Shown: positions 1-7,266 of the stretch, one piece after another
Layout: each line of letters opens with the position of its first letter
Numbering within the stretch: the stretch's first letter is position 1
From: Lachnospiraceae bacterium
GTDB taxonomy: Bacteria; Bacillota_A; Clostridia; Lachnospirales; Lachnospiraceae
Length of the DNA stretch: 7,362 nucleotides
NCBI GenBank assembly: GCA_018365895.1
Contig: JAGZJD010000089.1
Coordinates: forward strand, 1 to 7,362
Direction of reading: 5' to 3'
The notes under the pieces: model-generated
The model's input: only the letters and a program-made list of their open reading frames with translations
Databases searched by the model: none
What the model was told of the DNA's origin: nothing
Translations under genes and position numbers: made by a program

Positions 1-18
1 ACAATGACTGTTCTACAC

Positions 19-86
19 TTTAAGCCCTTGTTTTGAGGTAAACATTTAAGGAAAAAAGTCCAAAAATCAATGAATTAGGGCTTGAA
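19..86. repeat. Imperfect 10-bp inverted repeat flanking a 48-bp segment
   Basis: The left arm TTTAAGCCCT (19-28) and right arm AGGGCTTGAA (77-86) are reverse complements at 9 of 10 positions, and the odd pair (T21/G84) would be a G-U wobble in RNA. The arms could therefore form a complete 10-bp stem with a 48-nt loop (29-76). The loop holds the only Shine-Dalgarno-like GAGGT (35-39) near the theoretical beginning of the first gene's reading frame. The repeat could be a leader-RNA structure, the remnant of a mobile-element end, or a recombination site. Ten base pairs can also occur by chance, so the biological role is unproven. Confidence 0.35.
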
Positions 87-125
87 ATTATAGGAAGGAT
101 AACAATTATTTGTATTATTTCGATA

Positions 126-647
126 TTGCTTTGTGCTCTTTCCTCCGTTGCTTTTTCAACGAGTGAAGGCACAGCGGAAAATATTATTTCGTTTGGCAGG
201 CTGAAAATTCAGCTGATCAATAACAGGATGGATGAAAATGGAGAAGAAGTCTCCGTAACGACAGAAGAGGAAAAGTTAAACGGGAATCAGGTATCTCGTA
301 TCATAAAAGTAAAAAATATATGTGAACACCCGGTATATGTCAGGGTCAAGATTGAGTTTAGCGGTGAAGATAAACAAGGAAAGTTTCAGGCGGGAGAGTA
401 TGTCTCGTTCCAAGATCCGACCGGAGAATGGGTAAAACATGGAGAGTGGTATTACCATAGCAAAGCGCTGGAGCAGGATCAGGTGACGGGCAATCTTTTT
501 GAGGAACTGATATTTGATTTAGATAGATTAAAGACAGACCATGCAGGAAGCAAAATTGAATTTGTAGTTTTCGCACAGGCTGTTCAAAGTGAAAATAACG
601 GAACATCGGCAGAGACAGCGAATGGCTGGCCGAAGGAGGCAGAATAA
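126..647 (+). CDS. SipW/TasA-like (camelysin-like) small secreted subunit, start codon uncertain
   Basis: This is probably an exported surface or matrix subunit of the TasA/camelysin/BsaA kind. The frame reads through a hydrophobic stretch ending LCALSSVAFSTSEGTAENIISFG. That resembles a SipW-type signal region, where a hydrophobic helix is followed by an AYFTD/AxNxFxxG-like motif. The mature part has the features seen in such proteins: KVKNICEHPVYVRVKIEF (about residues 60-77), EWVKHGEWYYHSKAL (about 101-115) and a late strand FVVFAQAVQSEN (about 145-156) before NGWP. The protein two genes downstream follows the same plan. The start is a problem. TTG at 126 is the only canonical start in this frame, it has no ribosome binding site, and it cuts off most of the hydrophobic helix. 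The frame stays open upstream to position 42 and encodes a plausible charged N-region (KEKSPK...IIGR) without any ATG, GTG or TTG. The stop overlaps the next start (TAATG). The gene may be 5'-damaged or use an unusual start. The family call is fairly secure; the function as a fibre subunit is inferred. Confidence 0.72.
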   Translation: MLCALSSVAFSTSEGTAENIISFGRLKIQLINNRMDENGEEVSVTTEEEKLNGNQVSRIIKVKNICEHPVYVRVKIEFSGEDKQGKFQAGEYVSFQDPTGEWVKHGEWYYHSKALEQDQVTGNLFEELIFDLDRLKTDHAGSKIEFVVFAQAVQSENNGTSAETANGWPKEAE

Positions 648-3600
648 TGAAGAGAGAAAACGAAAGGCAAATTAAGAAAAATTTATCAAAGATCTTGGGT
701 GTGCTGGCACTCTGTCTTATAATGCCTCTCTTATTTTCAATTTCTGCAGAGGCGAAAGAAGCAGAGGAATCTCAGCAGCAAGAGAAAGTGCAGCAAACAG
801 AGAGAATAAACGAAATTAATACATTTGAAGATTTTTTTATTTTTGCAATGGCAAGTCAGACACTGGATTACGAGGGACAAAGGGTGGTTCTAAATACAGA
901 TTTGGATCTTACAGATGCTGATATTAAGGCAATGTTAGAAAAATATGGTGTAACGCATCTTACGGTTGGAACGAAGGACAGACCGTTTAAAGGAACGTTT
1001 GATGGTCAAAATCATAGAATCAAAGGTCTTGTCTATGAACCGAATATTATAAAGGACCCGAATAGTGGATTGTTTTCTTTTACAGATGGAGCCACTATTC
1101 AGAATCTTACTCTGGAAAATGCAGATATAGAAGCAATTTATCAAGGCGGAATTGTGGTTGGTCATGCAAAAAACACACACCTGGAAAATCTGACAGTTTT
1201 AAACAGTAAGATCAAGATGTCTCCGGCAAACAATGTAATCTCGCTGATTACAAACCTTGGATTCTGTGGTGGAGGAATCGCAGGAATTATGGAAGACAGC
1301 GTAATGTATAACTGTGAGATCAGTGGAACAGAGGTTGTTAATAACAGTACATCGGGAGTCACCGGAGTCGGAGGAGAAGGTCTGTATATGGGCGGTCTGG
1401 TCGGCTGGGCAGAAGATTCTACGATCGAATATTCAAGAGTACGTTCTAATTATGTGGGAGAAAGCAATGAATTACAGGAAAGCGTTGTCAGAAATGATTA
1501 TGATATCGCAGTCGGCGCTCTTGGAGGAAAATCCGTTTATGCCGGAGGAATTGTCGGTGGTGTGAATACAGCTGATGGAGAAACAAGGATTGTAGATTGT
1601 TTCTGTACAGCAGACGTATCTTTTTATGCGGCAAACTATGTCGCAGTCGGTTCGGGAATTGCGGGATATGCAGGCGGTATCACAGGTGCACTTAGGGGAA
1701 ATTCCCACATTGAGCGATGTCATTATGCCGGAAATATTCATTCCAAACAGTACAATGCCATCCTTGTGATTCCGATTATTCAGACAGATGTAAACATCAG
1801 TGGTATTGCAAATATTAAAGAGAGTCAGGCAACGGTGACAGATTCCTATTTTAAACGAAGTGAAAGCAGTAGCAGTAAAACGATAAGAGCGGTGGAAGAT
1901 TGGAACGATACGCCACAGTATTCGGCAAAAGATGATAAAACATATGAAGATCGTGAGTTCTGGAAAGATCATGACTATGATTTTGAAGGAACAAAAATCA
2001 GAGGAGAAGCTACAGAGCACATCAATAAATGGGTAATGGATTATGATTTGGGAATTCCGGTTCACGGAAGCCATATGTCTGTGACATTTGACTTCCCGGG
2101 AGCAGGGGTGGTATCCGTTGATCCGACTGCGCTTGTCAATGAAAAGGTATCAACGGATGACGCATACCATTTTGCAGTCCAGGGCATCCACCCTCGCGGG
2201 GATGTCAATGCAACGCTGGAAGTAAATCCGGTGGACAGCAATCCGGAAGATAAGATTACCGAATACGAGTTTGCCGGATGGTTTAAGCAGAAAGACGTAG
2301 GAAAAGATTCTGTATCGGATATGTCTGAACTGGAAGCAATCACACATGCAGAAGGAGCAGAACCGGTCAGTCAGGAACAAAGGTACACATTTAAATTTGG
2401 AAATAACGAGACAGATAAGGATTTGTATATTGCCTGTCTGAAAGCCCGGATTGCATTCCATGAACTTGACGGAATGGAGATGACAAGCGATACGAAATAC
2501 TATACTTATCGGGAAAACCTGGCAGATGTTGTGCCGACGGTTACGCCGGATGGAGCCGTATTCTATGGATGGACAACGGAGCCAAATCCGAACGAATCAG
2601 GCGGTGGCTATTCCGCGATTACTTCCGGAAAATTGGAAGAACTTTTGAATAAGGGCGCAATTTACCATGCAGGAGATCCGGTTGAGAAAACCATGGAGTT
2701 GTATCCAATCTTTACAAGTTATATCACAAATATCAAAACAGTGTTTGAAGGACATGAACAGGATGAAAGTGAGCTTGTATCCGAGCGGCAAGGTGTTGGT
2801 CACACGTCTATTGGAAGCGATGACACTGGTGTATTCATTCAGGTGACAGGAGCAGAAGCAGATGGCGCATTTCCGGCAGGATATCGTTTCCTTGGATGGT
2901 ATCAGCAGATCGGAGTTGATGAGCAGGGACAGCCAATCGAGGCGCGAGTCAGCAATGAGCAGACATACTATGTGCCGGATGTGTCGAAAGAAGTAACCTA
3001 TACGGCGCGGTTTGAGTATTGTATAGATTATTATGTGAATACAAAAGACAATGATAAAGTGGATGGTGAATACCAATATTGGAACTTTTATTCTGAGTGG
3101 GTGAGGTATCAGTCTGCGTTTGATGGAACTTATGCAATGGAAATTGCACCAAAAGATTATGAGCATAATCTTTCGCATTGGTCTTTGAACAATAATGGCG
3201 GAGATTCCTGTGAAGGCGGAGATGAGATTTCGGGAGAAGACCTGATTATCAAGACGCCAATTTCTGCATATGGGCATTGGGAGGGCACTGGAACTTTTCA
3301 GTTGTCGATGCGTAGTGATTTTCCAAATGCGGCACAGTTATCCATGTCCGGAAATGCGTACCTCTTTAATGATTTTACTGTTCGAGCTCAAGTAAAAGAT
3401 GGATATCAGTTTGTATTTTGGGCAGAAGAAGACCAAACGACGACGTTGTGGATGAATACAGAAAATCCGGTTACGTTTAGGAAACCACATTCGTCTCTTT
3501 CACAATATAGAATAGAAGCGCATCTTGCAGCGCAGCTCAATTTCCATTATAAAACAGGTCAAGAAGTAAAAACTGTTTTACGAAGATATCAAGATCTGGT

Positions 3601-5845
3601 ATTCCAAGAAGAGAATGTATTTGAGGATTATCGCTATCCATTCTCCACAGGAACGACGATTCAGGATGAGAGGGCAAAATTGGAACGCGGAGGATCCCCA
3701 ACAGAAGGAGACATGGCAATCGAATCTGGTGAAGCAGGTGTTACATATGAATTCCTCGGATGGATCCAGGCAAAAGAGGTTAATTCACAGGAAAACGGAG
3801 GTATTGTAAAAGGCGGTGCAGAGTGGAATTATATCTACGATGTAGAAAATGACCCGTATTGTACTTCTGATGCAGACAAGGCATTGCCATATCTTCTTAA
3901 GGATGATGCAGTTGTTACGGAGACAATGGAACTTTATCCGGTATATGTAAAATATGACATCAAGACGACAACGAATATTCATCAGATGGCAGAACTTCCA
4001 AACGGAGTTCAGTATCCAAATGTACCGTCATATGAGTTGGTAATGGATGAAAATACAGGAAAAGGAACTGCAACAATAACATTGACCGCAGAGACAAATG
4101 TTACTCCGGTAAGAGAAGGCGAAGATGCGAAATATGAACTTGTCGGATTCAAGTGTACCTTATCAGACGGAAAGGTTACAGATCTGTGGGGAACAGGTAC
4201 TCCAAATGGAAATAGCTACACCTTCCAGATGACCGTAGAAGCGGGAAAATCGTATACATTTATGTCTATTTATAATCCGGCTTTCGTTGTATATCATATG
4301 GATGGTCAGGGCCTGGAAGACAGTACGCATCTGGAGACAAGAAATGTAGGACAGCCGTTAGGACTGATGCCGGAAATAAATTACGACAGAATGCCAGAAG
4401 AACTTAAGAATGCATATATGATTGGCTGGACGGAAGAGAAGCCGAATGGATGGTATCACTACTATGCTTCAAAAGAAGCATATGATCAGACGCCGCTTCC
4501 ACTTGTAAACGAGAAAACGACTGTCGAGCATTCCATGGATCTATGGCCGGTATTTGTTCAGGTTTCTGCAGAGGTAAACAGTAATATTGACCAGACTATT
4601 CAGGAGAACGGTGGAGATCCGGCAACCGTGCGTTATGTACAAAATGATCACAATGTATTTTCTCTTGTAGCAAAAGAGTATGCAGGCTATGCGTTTAAAG
4701 GATGGTACACGGGATATGTATCTGATGAAGATCCTGGAACATTACTGACGGAAGAGAGTACATATCTGATTCCGGAGTCTGAACTGTTTGCAAATGGAAA
4801 ATACACAGCAGTATATGCACAGTCGATCGATATCAATTATTATGATTTTAACGGAAATATTATCTACACAGCAAAGACGACAGCCGATGAGAATCGGACA
4901 TTTGTGAGCAAAGATCCTGAGGATCCAAAGAAAGAAGTTCCGATCGATACAGAAGCATTTGTACAGATTGAAGAAAAGATAAAAGAGATACAGGAAGCAA
5001 GTGGCACGAACCTGAAATTCGTTGAGTGGCGCTGGTGGAACGAGGCGGAACAAAAATATGTGAGCTGGGAAGAGTTTAAAGACACAGAGGTTACGCAGTC
5101 TATGAATTTATATCCGGTGGCATATGCAATTACGTTTTTAGACTCAGAAGAGAGTGTGTATGACGGTATGGTCTATTCTGTGAGTGAAGGTGAAGATGGA
5201 ACAAGAGAGCTGAATACACTATTTACCAAAAAATATACACAGCCTGAAATCAAGATTGCAGTGGAAGAAGTTGCAGGTCAGCATGACACGCCAGATATAA
5301 TGAAGAAGGGCATCCAGGGTATTCGAACCAATGTATACATGTCAGGTGAGCCGGATAAAGAGGGCAATCCAACGTATGTAAGCGCCAGTGAGGGAAGCGT
5401 TCCGACAGATGAGAATGGTATGGCAGTACATAAGCTGTATGGACGTCTGGTTGTTCGCAAGTCTTATATTGGATTGAAAACAGACGGAATGGTACTTGTA
5501 AATGTTCAGAAGCTGGATGACTCCGGAAATCCGGATGGAGCTTTATTTAGTGTGCCGCTTGCAGTGAAAGACGGAGAAGGCAGGACAGAAGTGAAACTGC
5601 CGCTTGGAAACTATCGAGTTTCAGAAGACATGACCTGGGCATGGCGAGATCAGGCAGACAGTGTGATGCTGAATGGTCAGGCACAGACAGGTTTTGATCA
5701 GAGTGGAACGACAGATGTGACGATTGATATCTTGCAGTCTGAAATCATTGTATATGGTAATGCAAGACAGAATGAAAAATGGTTCTCTGATTTCTGTGAA
5801 ATGAAAAATGTATTCGGCAGTGAAGTACAGGCAGGAGGAAATTGA
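647..5845 (+). CDS. Giant secreted adhesin-like protein: GLUG-like repeats, alternating Gly-Trp modules, Cna-B-like C-terminus
   Basis: A 1732-residue exported protein, likely a surface or matrix adhesin or stalk. The start is ATG at 647, with AAGGAGG (633-639) 7 nt upstream, and it overlaps the previous stop by 1 nt. A signal peptide spans residues 1-36: a basic N-region, a hydrophobic core at about 16-32, and cleavage probably after SAEA. Residues about 75-370 form a repeat region with FDGQNHRIKGL, GGIVVG, GGGIAG, MGGLVG, YAGGIVGG and YAGGITG motifs, typical of GLUG-like right-handed beta-helix segments also found in M26 peptidase N-termini. A linker follows with WVMDYDLGIPVHG and TFDFPGAG. 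Residues about 490-1495 hold about ten modules centred on aromatics at W545, W642, W751, W845, W925, W1039, F1168, W1261, W1353 and W1461. These resemble InlB-B/Listeria-Bacteroides repeats. Residues about 1610-1710 resemble a Cna-B/SpaA prealbumin-like fold; K1622, E1660 and N1705 sit where isopeptide-forming residues would be expected. The end (W1712 to N1721-VFG) is a compact tail with no LPXTG motif and no membrane anchor. No protease active-site motif was seen. The ligand is unknown. Confidence 0.85.
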   Translation: MKRENERQIKKNLSKILGVLALCLIMPLLFSISAEAKEAEESQQQEKVQQTERINEINTFEDFFIFAMASQTLDYEGQRVVLNTDLDLTDADIKAMLEKYGVTHLTVGTKDRPFKGTFDGQNHRIKGLVYEPNIIKDPNSGLFSFTDGATIQNLTLENADIEAIYQGGIVVGHAKNTHLENLTVLNSKIKMSPANNVISLITNLGFCGGGIAGIMEDSVMYNCEISGTEVVNNSTSGVTGVGGEGLYMGGLVGWAEDSTIEYSRVRSNYVGESNELQESVVRNDYDIAVGALGGKSVYAGGIVGGVNTADGETRIVDCFCTADVSFYAANYVAVGSGIAGYAGGITGALRGNSHIERCHYAGNIHSKQYNAILVIPIIQTDVNISGIANIKESQATVTDSYFKRSESSSSKTIRAVEDWNDTPQYSAKDDKTYEDREFWKDHDYDFEGTKIRGEATEHINKWVMDYDLGIPVHGSHMSVTFDFPGAGVVSVDPTALVNEKVSTDDAYHFAVQGIHPRGDVNATLEVNPVDSNPEDKITEYEFAGWFKQKDVGKDSVSDMSELEAITHAEGAEPVSQEQRYTFKFGNNETDKDLYIACLKARIAFHELDGMEMTSDTKYYTYRENLADVVPTVTPDGAVFYGWTTEPNPNESGGGYSAITSGKLEELLNKGAIYHAGDPVEKTMELYPIFTSYITNIKTVFEGHEQDESELVSERQGVGHTSIGSDDTGVFIQVTGAEADGAFPAGYRFLGWYQQIGVDEQGQPIEARVSNEQTYYVPDVSKEVTYTARFEYCIDYYVNTKDNDKVDGEYQYWNFYSEWVRYQSAFDGTYAMEIAPKDYEHNLSHWSLNNNGGDSCEGGDEISGEDLIIKTPISAYGHWEGTGTFQLSMRSDFPNAAQLSMSGNAYLFNDFTVRAQVKDGYQFVFWAEEDQTTTLWMNTENPVTFRKPHSSLSQYRIEAHLAAQLNFHYKTGQEVKTVLRRYQDLVFQEENVFEDYRYPFSTGTTIQDERAKLERGGSPTEGDMAIESGEAGVTYEFLGWIQAKEVNSQENGGIVKGGAEWNYIYDVENDPYCTSDADKALPYLLKDDAVVTETMELYPVYVKYDIKTTTNIHQMAELPNGVQYPNVPSYELVMDENTGKGTATITLTAETNVTPVREGEDAKYELVGFKCTLSDGKVTDLWGTGTPNGNSYTFQMTVEAGKSYTFMSIYNPAFVVYHMDGQGLEDSTHLETRNVGQPLGLMPEINYDRMPEELKNAYMIGWTEEKPNGWYHYYASKEAYDQTPLPLVNEKTTVEHSMDLWPVFVQVSAEVNSNIDQTIQENGGDPATVRYVQNDHNVFSLVAKEYAGYAFKGWYTGYVSDEDPGTLLTEESTYLIPESELFANGKYTAVYAQSIDINYYDFNGNIIYTAKTTADENRTFVSKDPEDPKKEVPIDTEAFVQIEEKIKEIQEASGTNLKFVEWRWWNEAEQKYVSWEEFKDTEVTQSMNLYPVAYAITFLDSEESVYDGMVYSVSEGEDGTRELNTLFTKKYTQPEIKIAVEEVAGQHDTPDIMKKGIQGIRTNVYMSGEPDKEGNPTYVSASEGSVPTDENGMAVHKLYGRLVVRKSYIGLKTDGMVLVNVQKLDDSGNPDGALFSVPLAVKDGEGRTEVKLPLGNYRVSEDMTWAWRDQADSVMLNGQAQTGFDQSGTTDVTIDILQSEIIVYGNARQNEKWFSDFCEMKNVFGSEVQAGGN
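5833..5838 (+). promoter_or_regulatory. Ribosome binding site that sets the start of the second TasA-like gene
   Basis: AGGAGG lies inside the end of the giant gene. It is 9 nt from ATG at 5848 but only 3 nt from the alternative in-frame TTG at 5842. The spacing favours ATG 5848, giving a 196-residue product, and implies translational coupling across the 2-nt gap. Confidence 0.75.
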
Positions 5846-5847
5846 TC

Positions 5848-6438
5848 ATGGCAGATAGAAAAAGACAAAAAAAGAAAAACAGACTCCGGCTTCAGGAACG
5901 AGTCGGAGTGGCCGTTCTCAGTATCGTTCTGATTGCTTGTATTTTCGTTGTGGGTGCAGTTGCATACTTACAGCGCGAAGCAAAACTTGTGAACACATTT
6001 GAAACAGGAATTGTGGAAACGGAAGTGCAGGAGAATTTTGATGGGGCTGTAAAGAGTAATGTATTCTTGAAAAATACAGGAACAGTTGACGAATATCTCC
6101 GGGCAAAGATTCTGATTTACTATGAAGACAACGAAGGAAATATTGTTGGAGAAGTTCCGGCAGAAGGAATGGACTATCAGATAGACTGGGGAGACAGCGC
6201 ACAATGGCTGAAAAGCAGCAATGGATATTATTATTACGCAGCTCCGGTAAAGAGTGGTGATGCAACAGATGTGCTGATTCAAGAATGTCGGGAAACAGAA
6301 AAAGAGAATCGTCATCTTGTTGTTGACATTCTTGCGGAGGCCATTCAGGCAGAACCGACTACTGCGGTGGAAGATGCGTGGGAAAGTCAGGTTTCGGTGA
6401 AAGCAGACGGAACGCTTGAGCTGAAACAGCAGAATTAA
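5848..6438 (+). CDS. SipW-dependent-type TasA/camelysin-like secreted protein
   Basis: A 196-residue protein, probably an exported matrix or fibre subunit. The N-terminus is strongly basic (RKRQKKKNRLRLQER, residues 4-18) and is followed by a hydrophobic helix (about 19-39) and then AYLQREAKLVNTFETG (39-54). This is a recognisable version of the AYFTD...NTFTVG motif around the cleavage site of proteins processed by SipW-type signal peptidases. The mature part has VFLKNTGTVDEYLRAKILIYY (about 72-92), then QWLKSSNGYYYYAAPVKSGD, then a final strand LVVDILAEAIQAEP before EDAW. This is the same order as in the small protein at 126-647, so the two are probably paralogous subunits. The start is ATG 5848 because its AGGAGG spacing is good; a TTG two codons earlier is unlikely. 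It lies 2 nt after the giant gene and 26 nt before the anchored protein, so it is almost certainly co-transcribed. The signal-region assignment is secure. The polymerising role is inferred from TasA. Confidence 0.85.
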   Translation: MADRKRQKKKNRLRLQERVGVAVLSIVLIACIFVVGAVAYLQREAKLVNTFETGIVETEVQENFDGAVKSNVFLKNTGTVDEYLRAKILIYYEDNEGNIVGEVPAEGMDYQIDWGDSAQWLKSSNGYYYYAAPVKSGDATDVLIQECRETEKENRHLVVDILAEAIQAEPTTAVEDAWESQVSVKADGTLELKQQN

Positions 6439-6464
6439 GCGGGCAGAAAGAGAGGAAGATAAAG

Positions 6465-7202
6465 ATGAGGAAAAAGAGACGGAACAAGATTGGAATCTTC
6501 CAAAAGACCGTATTCCCAAAGAAAAAAGTGGCTGTGAGTGTTATGCTGTTTGCAGTGCTGATGCAGCTGGTCATGCAGCCGATGTCTGTACATGCTTCCA
6601 TACAGTCCGCTTCTGGCAAAAATGCAGTTCCTGAAGTGAGTTATCATGGAAAAGAGCAAAGCATTACTTTTAAAAACACCGATGGAACCGATCTGTTTCA
6701 GGGGTTCAAAAATCTGATGCCGGGCGATGTGCGTGAACAGGAGATGATCCTGAAAGCCAAAAATATTACGCATGAAACAAGTTTCTATTTGAGAGCAGAG
6801 TGTGACGATGAGACGCGGGAGATTTTAAAAGATGTGAGAATGGATCTCTATGCGAATGACCGGCTTGTCGTTGAAAATGGACTGATCCTGGAAAATGTGA
6901 AGCTGGGAACCGTTTCCGATAAGACGTCAATCCAACTGAAAGCAGTGCTGAAAGTCCCGACGTCACTGGGAAATGAAGTGGCAGGCAGAGAGTTTCCTGT
7001 GAAATGGTATTTTAGCGCACAGCAGGATGGGGACGAAATCGTAAGTGTCAGTCCCTCTGATCCGGATGCAGGTCAAAATAATGGGATTATCCAGACCGGT
7101 GATGAATCCGGGCAAGGGCTGACGCTGCTTTTGATCGTGGCAGGAGTATCCCTTCTTATTATTATAGTGATCGTGATCTGTAAAATTTTCAGGAAAAAAT
7201 AG
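6465..7202 (+). CDS. Surface protein with signal peptide and C-terminal sortase-like/membrane anchor
   Basis: A 245-residue surface protein. The start is ATG 6465, with GAGGAAG (6452-6458) 6 nt upstream. The N-terminus is very basic (RKKRRNK...KKK), followed by a hydrophobic core at 22-39 and probable cleavage after SVHA (residue 44). It lacks the AYFTD-like motif, so ordinary signal peptidase I is likely. The mature domain (about 55-190) contains ITFKNTDGTDLFQGFKNLMPGD, KAKNITHETSFYLRAE and, later, VPTSLGNEVAGREFPVKWYF. This PGD...FYLRAE...SLGNE...F-W layout resembles the anchored partner proteins often encoded beside SipW/TasA-type genes in clostridia. The C-terminus is SDPDAGQNNGIIQTGDESG, then a hydrophobic helix (219-239), then KIFRKK, which is the arrangement of a cell-wall sorting signal. 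The motif is IIQTG, without the usual proline. It may be a sortase substrate with a relaxed motif or simply a membrane-anchored protein. As the last gene of the operon it could be the base that holds the fibre to the cell; that role is inferred. Confidence 0.78.
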   Translation: MRKKRRNKIGIFQKTVFPKKKVAVSVMLFAVLMQLVMQPMSVHASIQSASGKNAVPEVSYHGKEQSITFKNTDGTDLFQGFKNLMPGDVREQEMILKAKNITHETSFYLRAECDDETREILKDVRMDLYANDRLVVENGLILENVKLGTVSDKTSIQLKAVLKVPTSLGNEVAGREFPVKWYFSAQQDGDEIVSVSPSDPDAGQNNGIIQTGDESGQGLTLLLIVAGVSLLIIIVIVICKIFRKK

Positions 7203-7210
7203 AAATGATA

Positions 7211-7239
7211 TTGACATTTCAGGCAATACGGTGTAAAGT
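7211..7239 (+). promoter_or_regulatory. Sigma-A-type promoter for the riboswitch transcript
   Basis: A perfect -35 box TTGACA (7211-7216) is separated by exactly 17 bp from TAAAGT (7234-7239), which matches the -10 consensus at 4 of 6 positions. Transcription would start near 7246, about 25 nt before the SAM-I aptamer, which is a typical distance. It begins 9 bp after the stop of the anchored protein and so separates the surface operon from the next transcription unit. Confidence 0.65.
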
Positions 7240-7266
7240 CCTATTGTTACAAATGAATGATGCAAA

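Noticed and set aside
1..36. Open frame ending at TGA 34-36 as the tail of an upstream gene
   Set aside because: Only 11 codons are visible and no motif can be recognised. It may be a gene end but cannot be supported.
97..107. GGATAACAATT, identical to part of the lac operator
   Set aside because: It is a half-site match only, has no opposing half, and such AT-rich 11-mers occur by chance. The context is not a sugar operon.
82..118. TTGAAA (82-87) with TATTAT (113-118) as an operon promoter
   Set aside because: The spacer is 25 bp, far from 17, and it would leave the frame's N-terminus untranscribed. No convincing operon promoter is visible in the window.
1472..2074. 200-residue open frame on the minus strand, and a similar 226-residue one at 2597-3277
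   Set aside because: Both lie wholly antisense to the giant protein, whose domains are recognisable throughout. Their translations are Ile/Cys/Phe-rich shadows without a recognisable motif.
5842..5847. TTG at 5842 as start of the second TasA-like gene
   Set aside because: It is only 3 nt from the AGGAGG, whereas ATG 5848 has 9-nt spacing and is the stronger codon.
7202..7220. GAAATG/CATTTC inverted repeat after the last gene as a terminator
   Set aside because: The 6-bp AT-rich stem with a 7-nt loop has no U-tract after it and overlaps the -35 box. At most it could be an operator-like palindrome.
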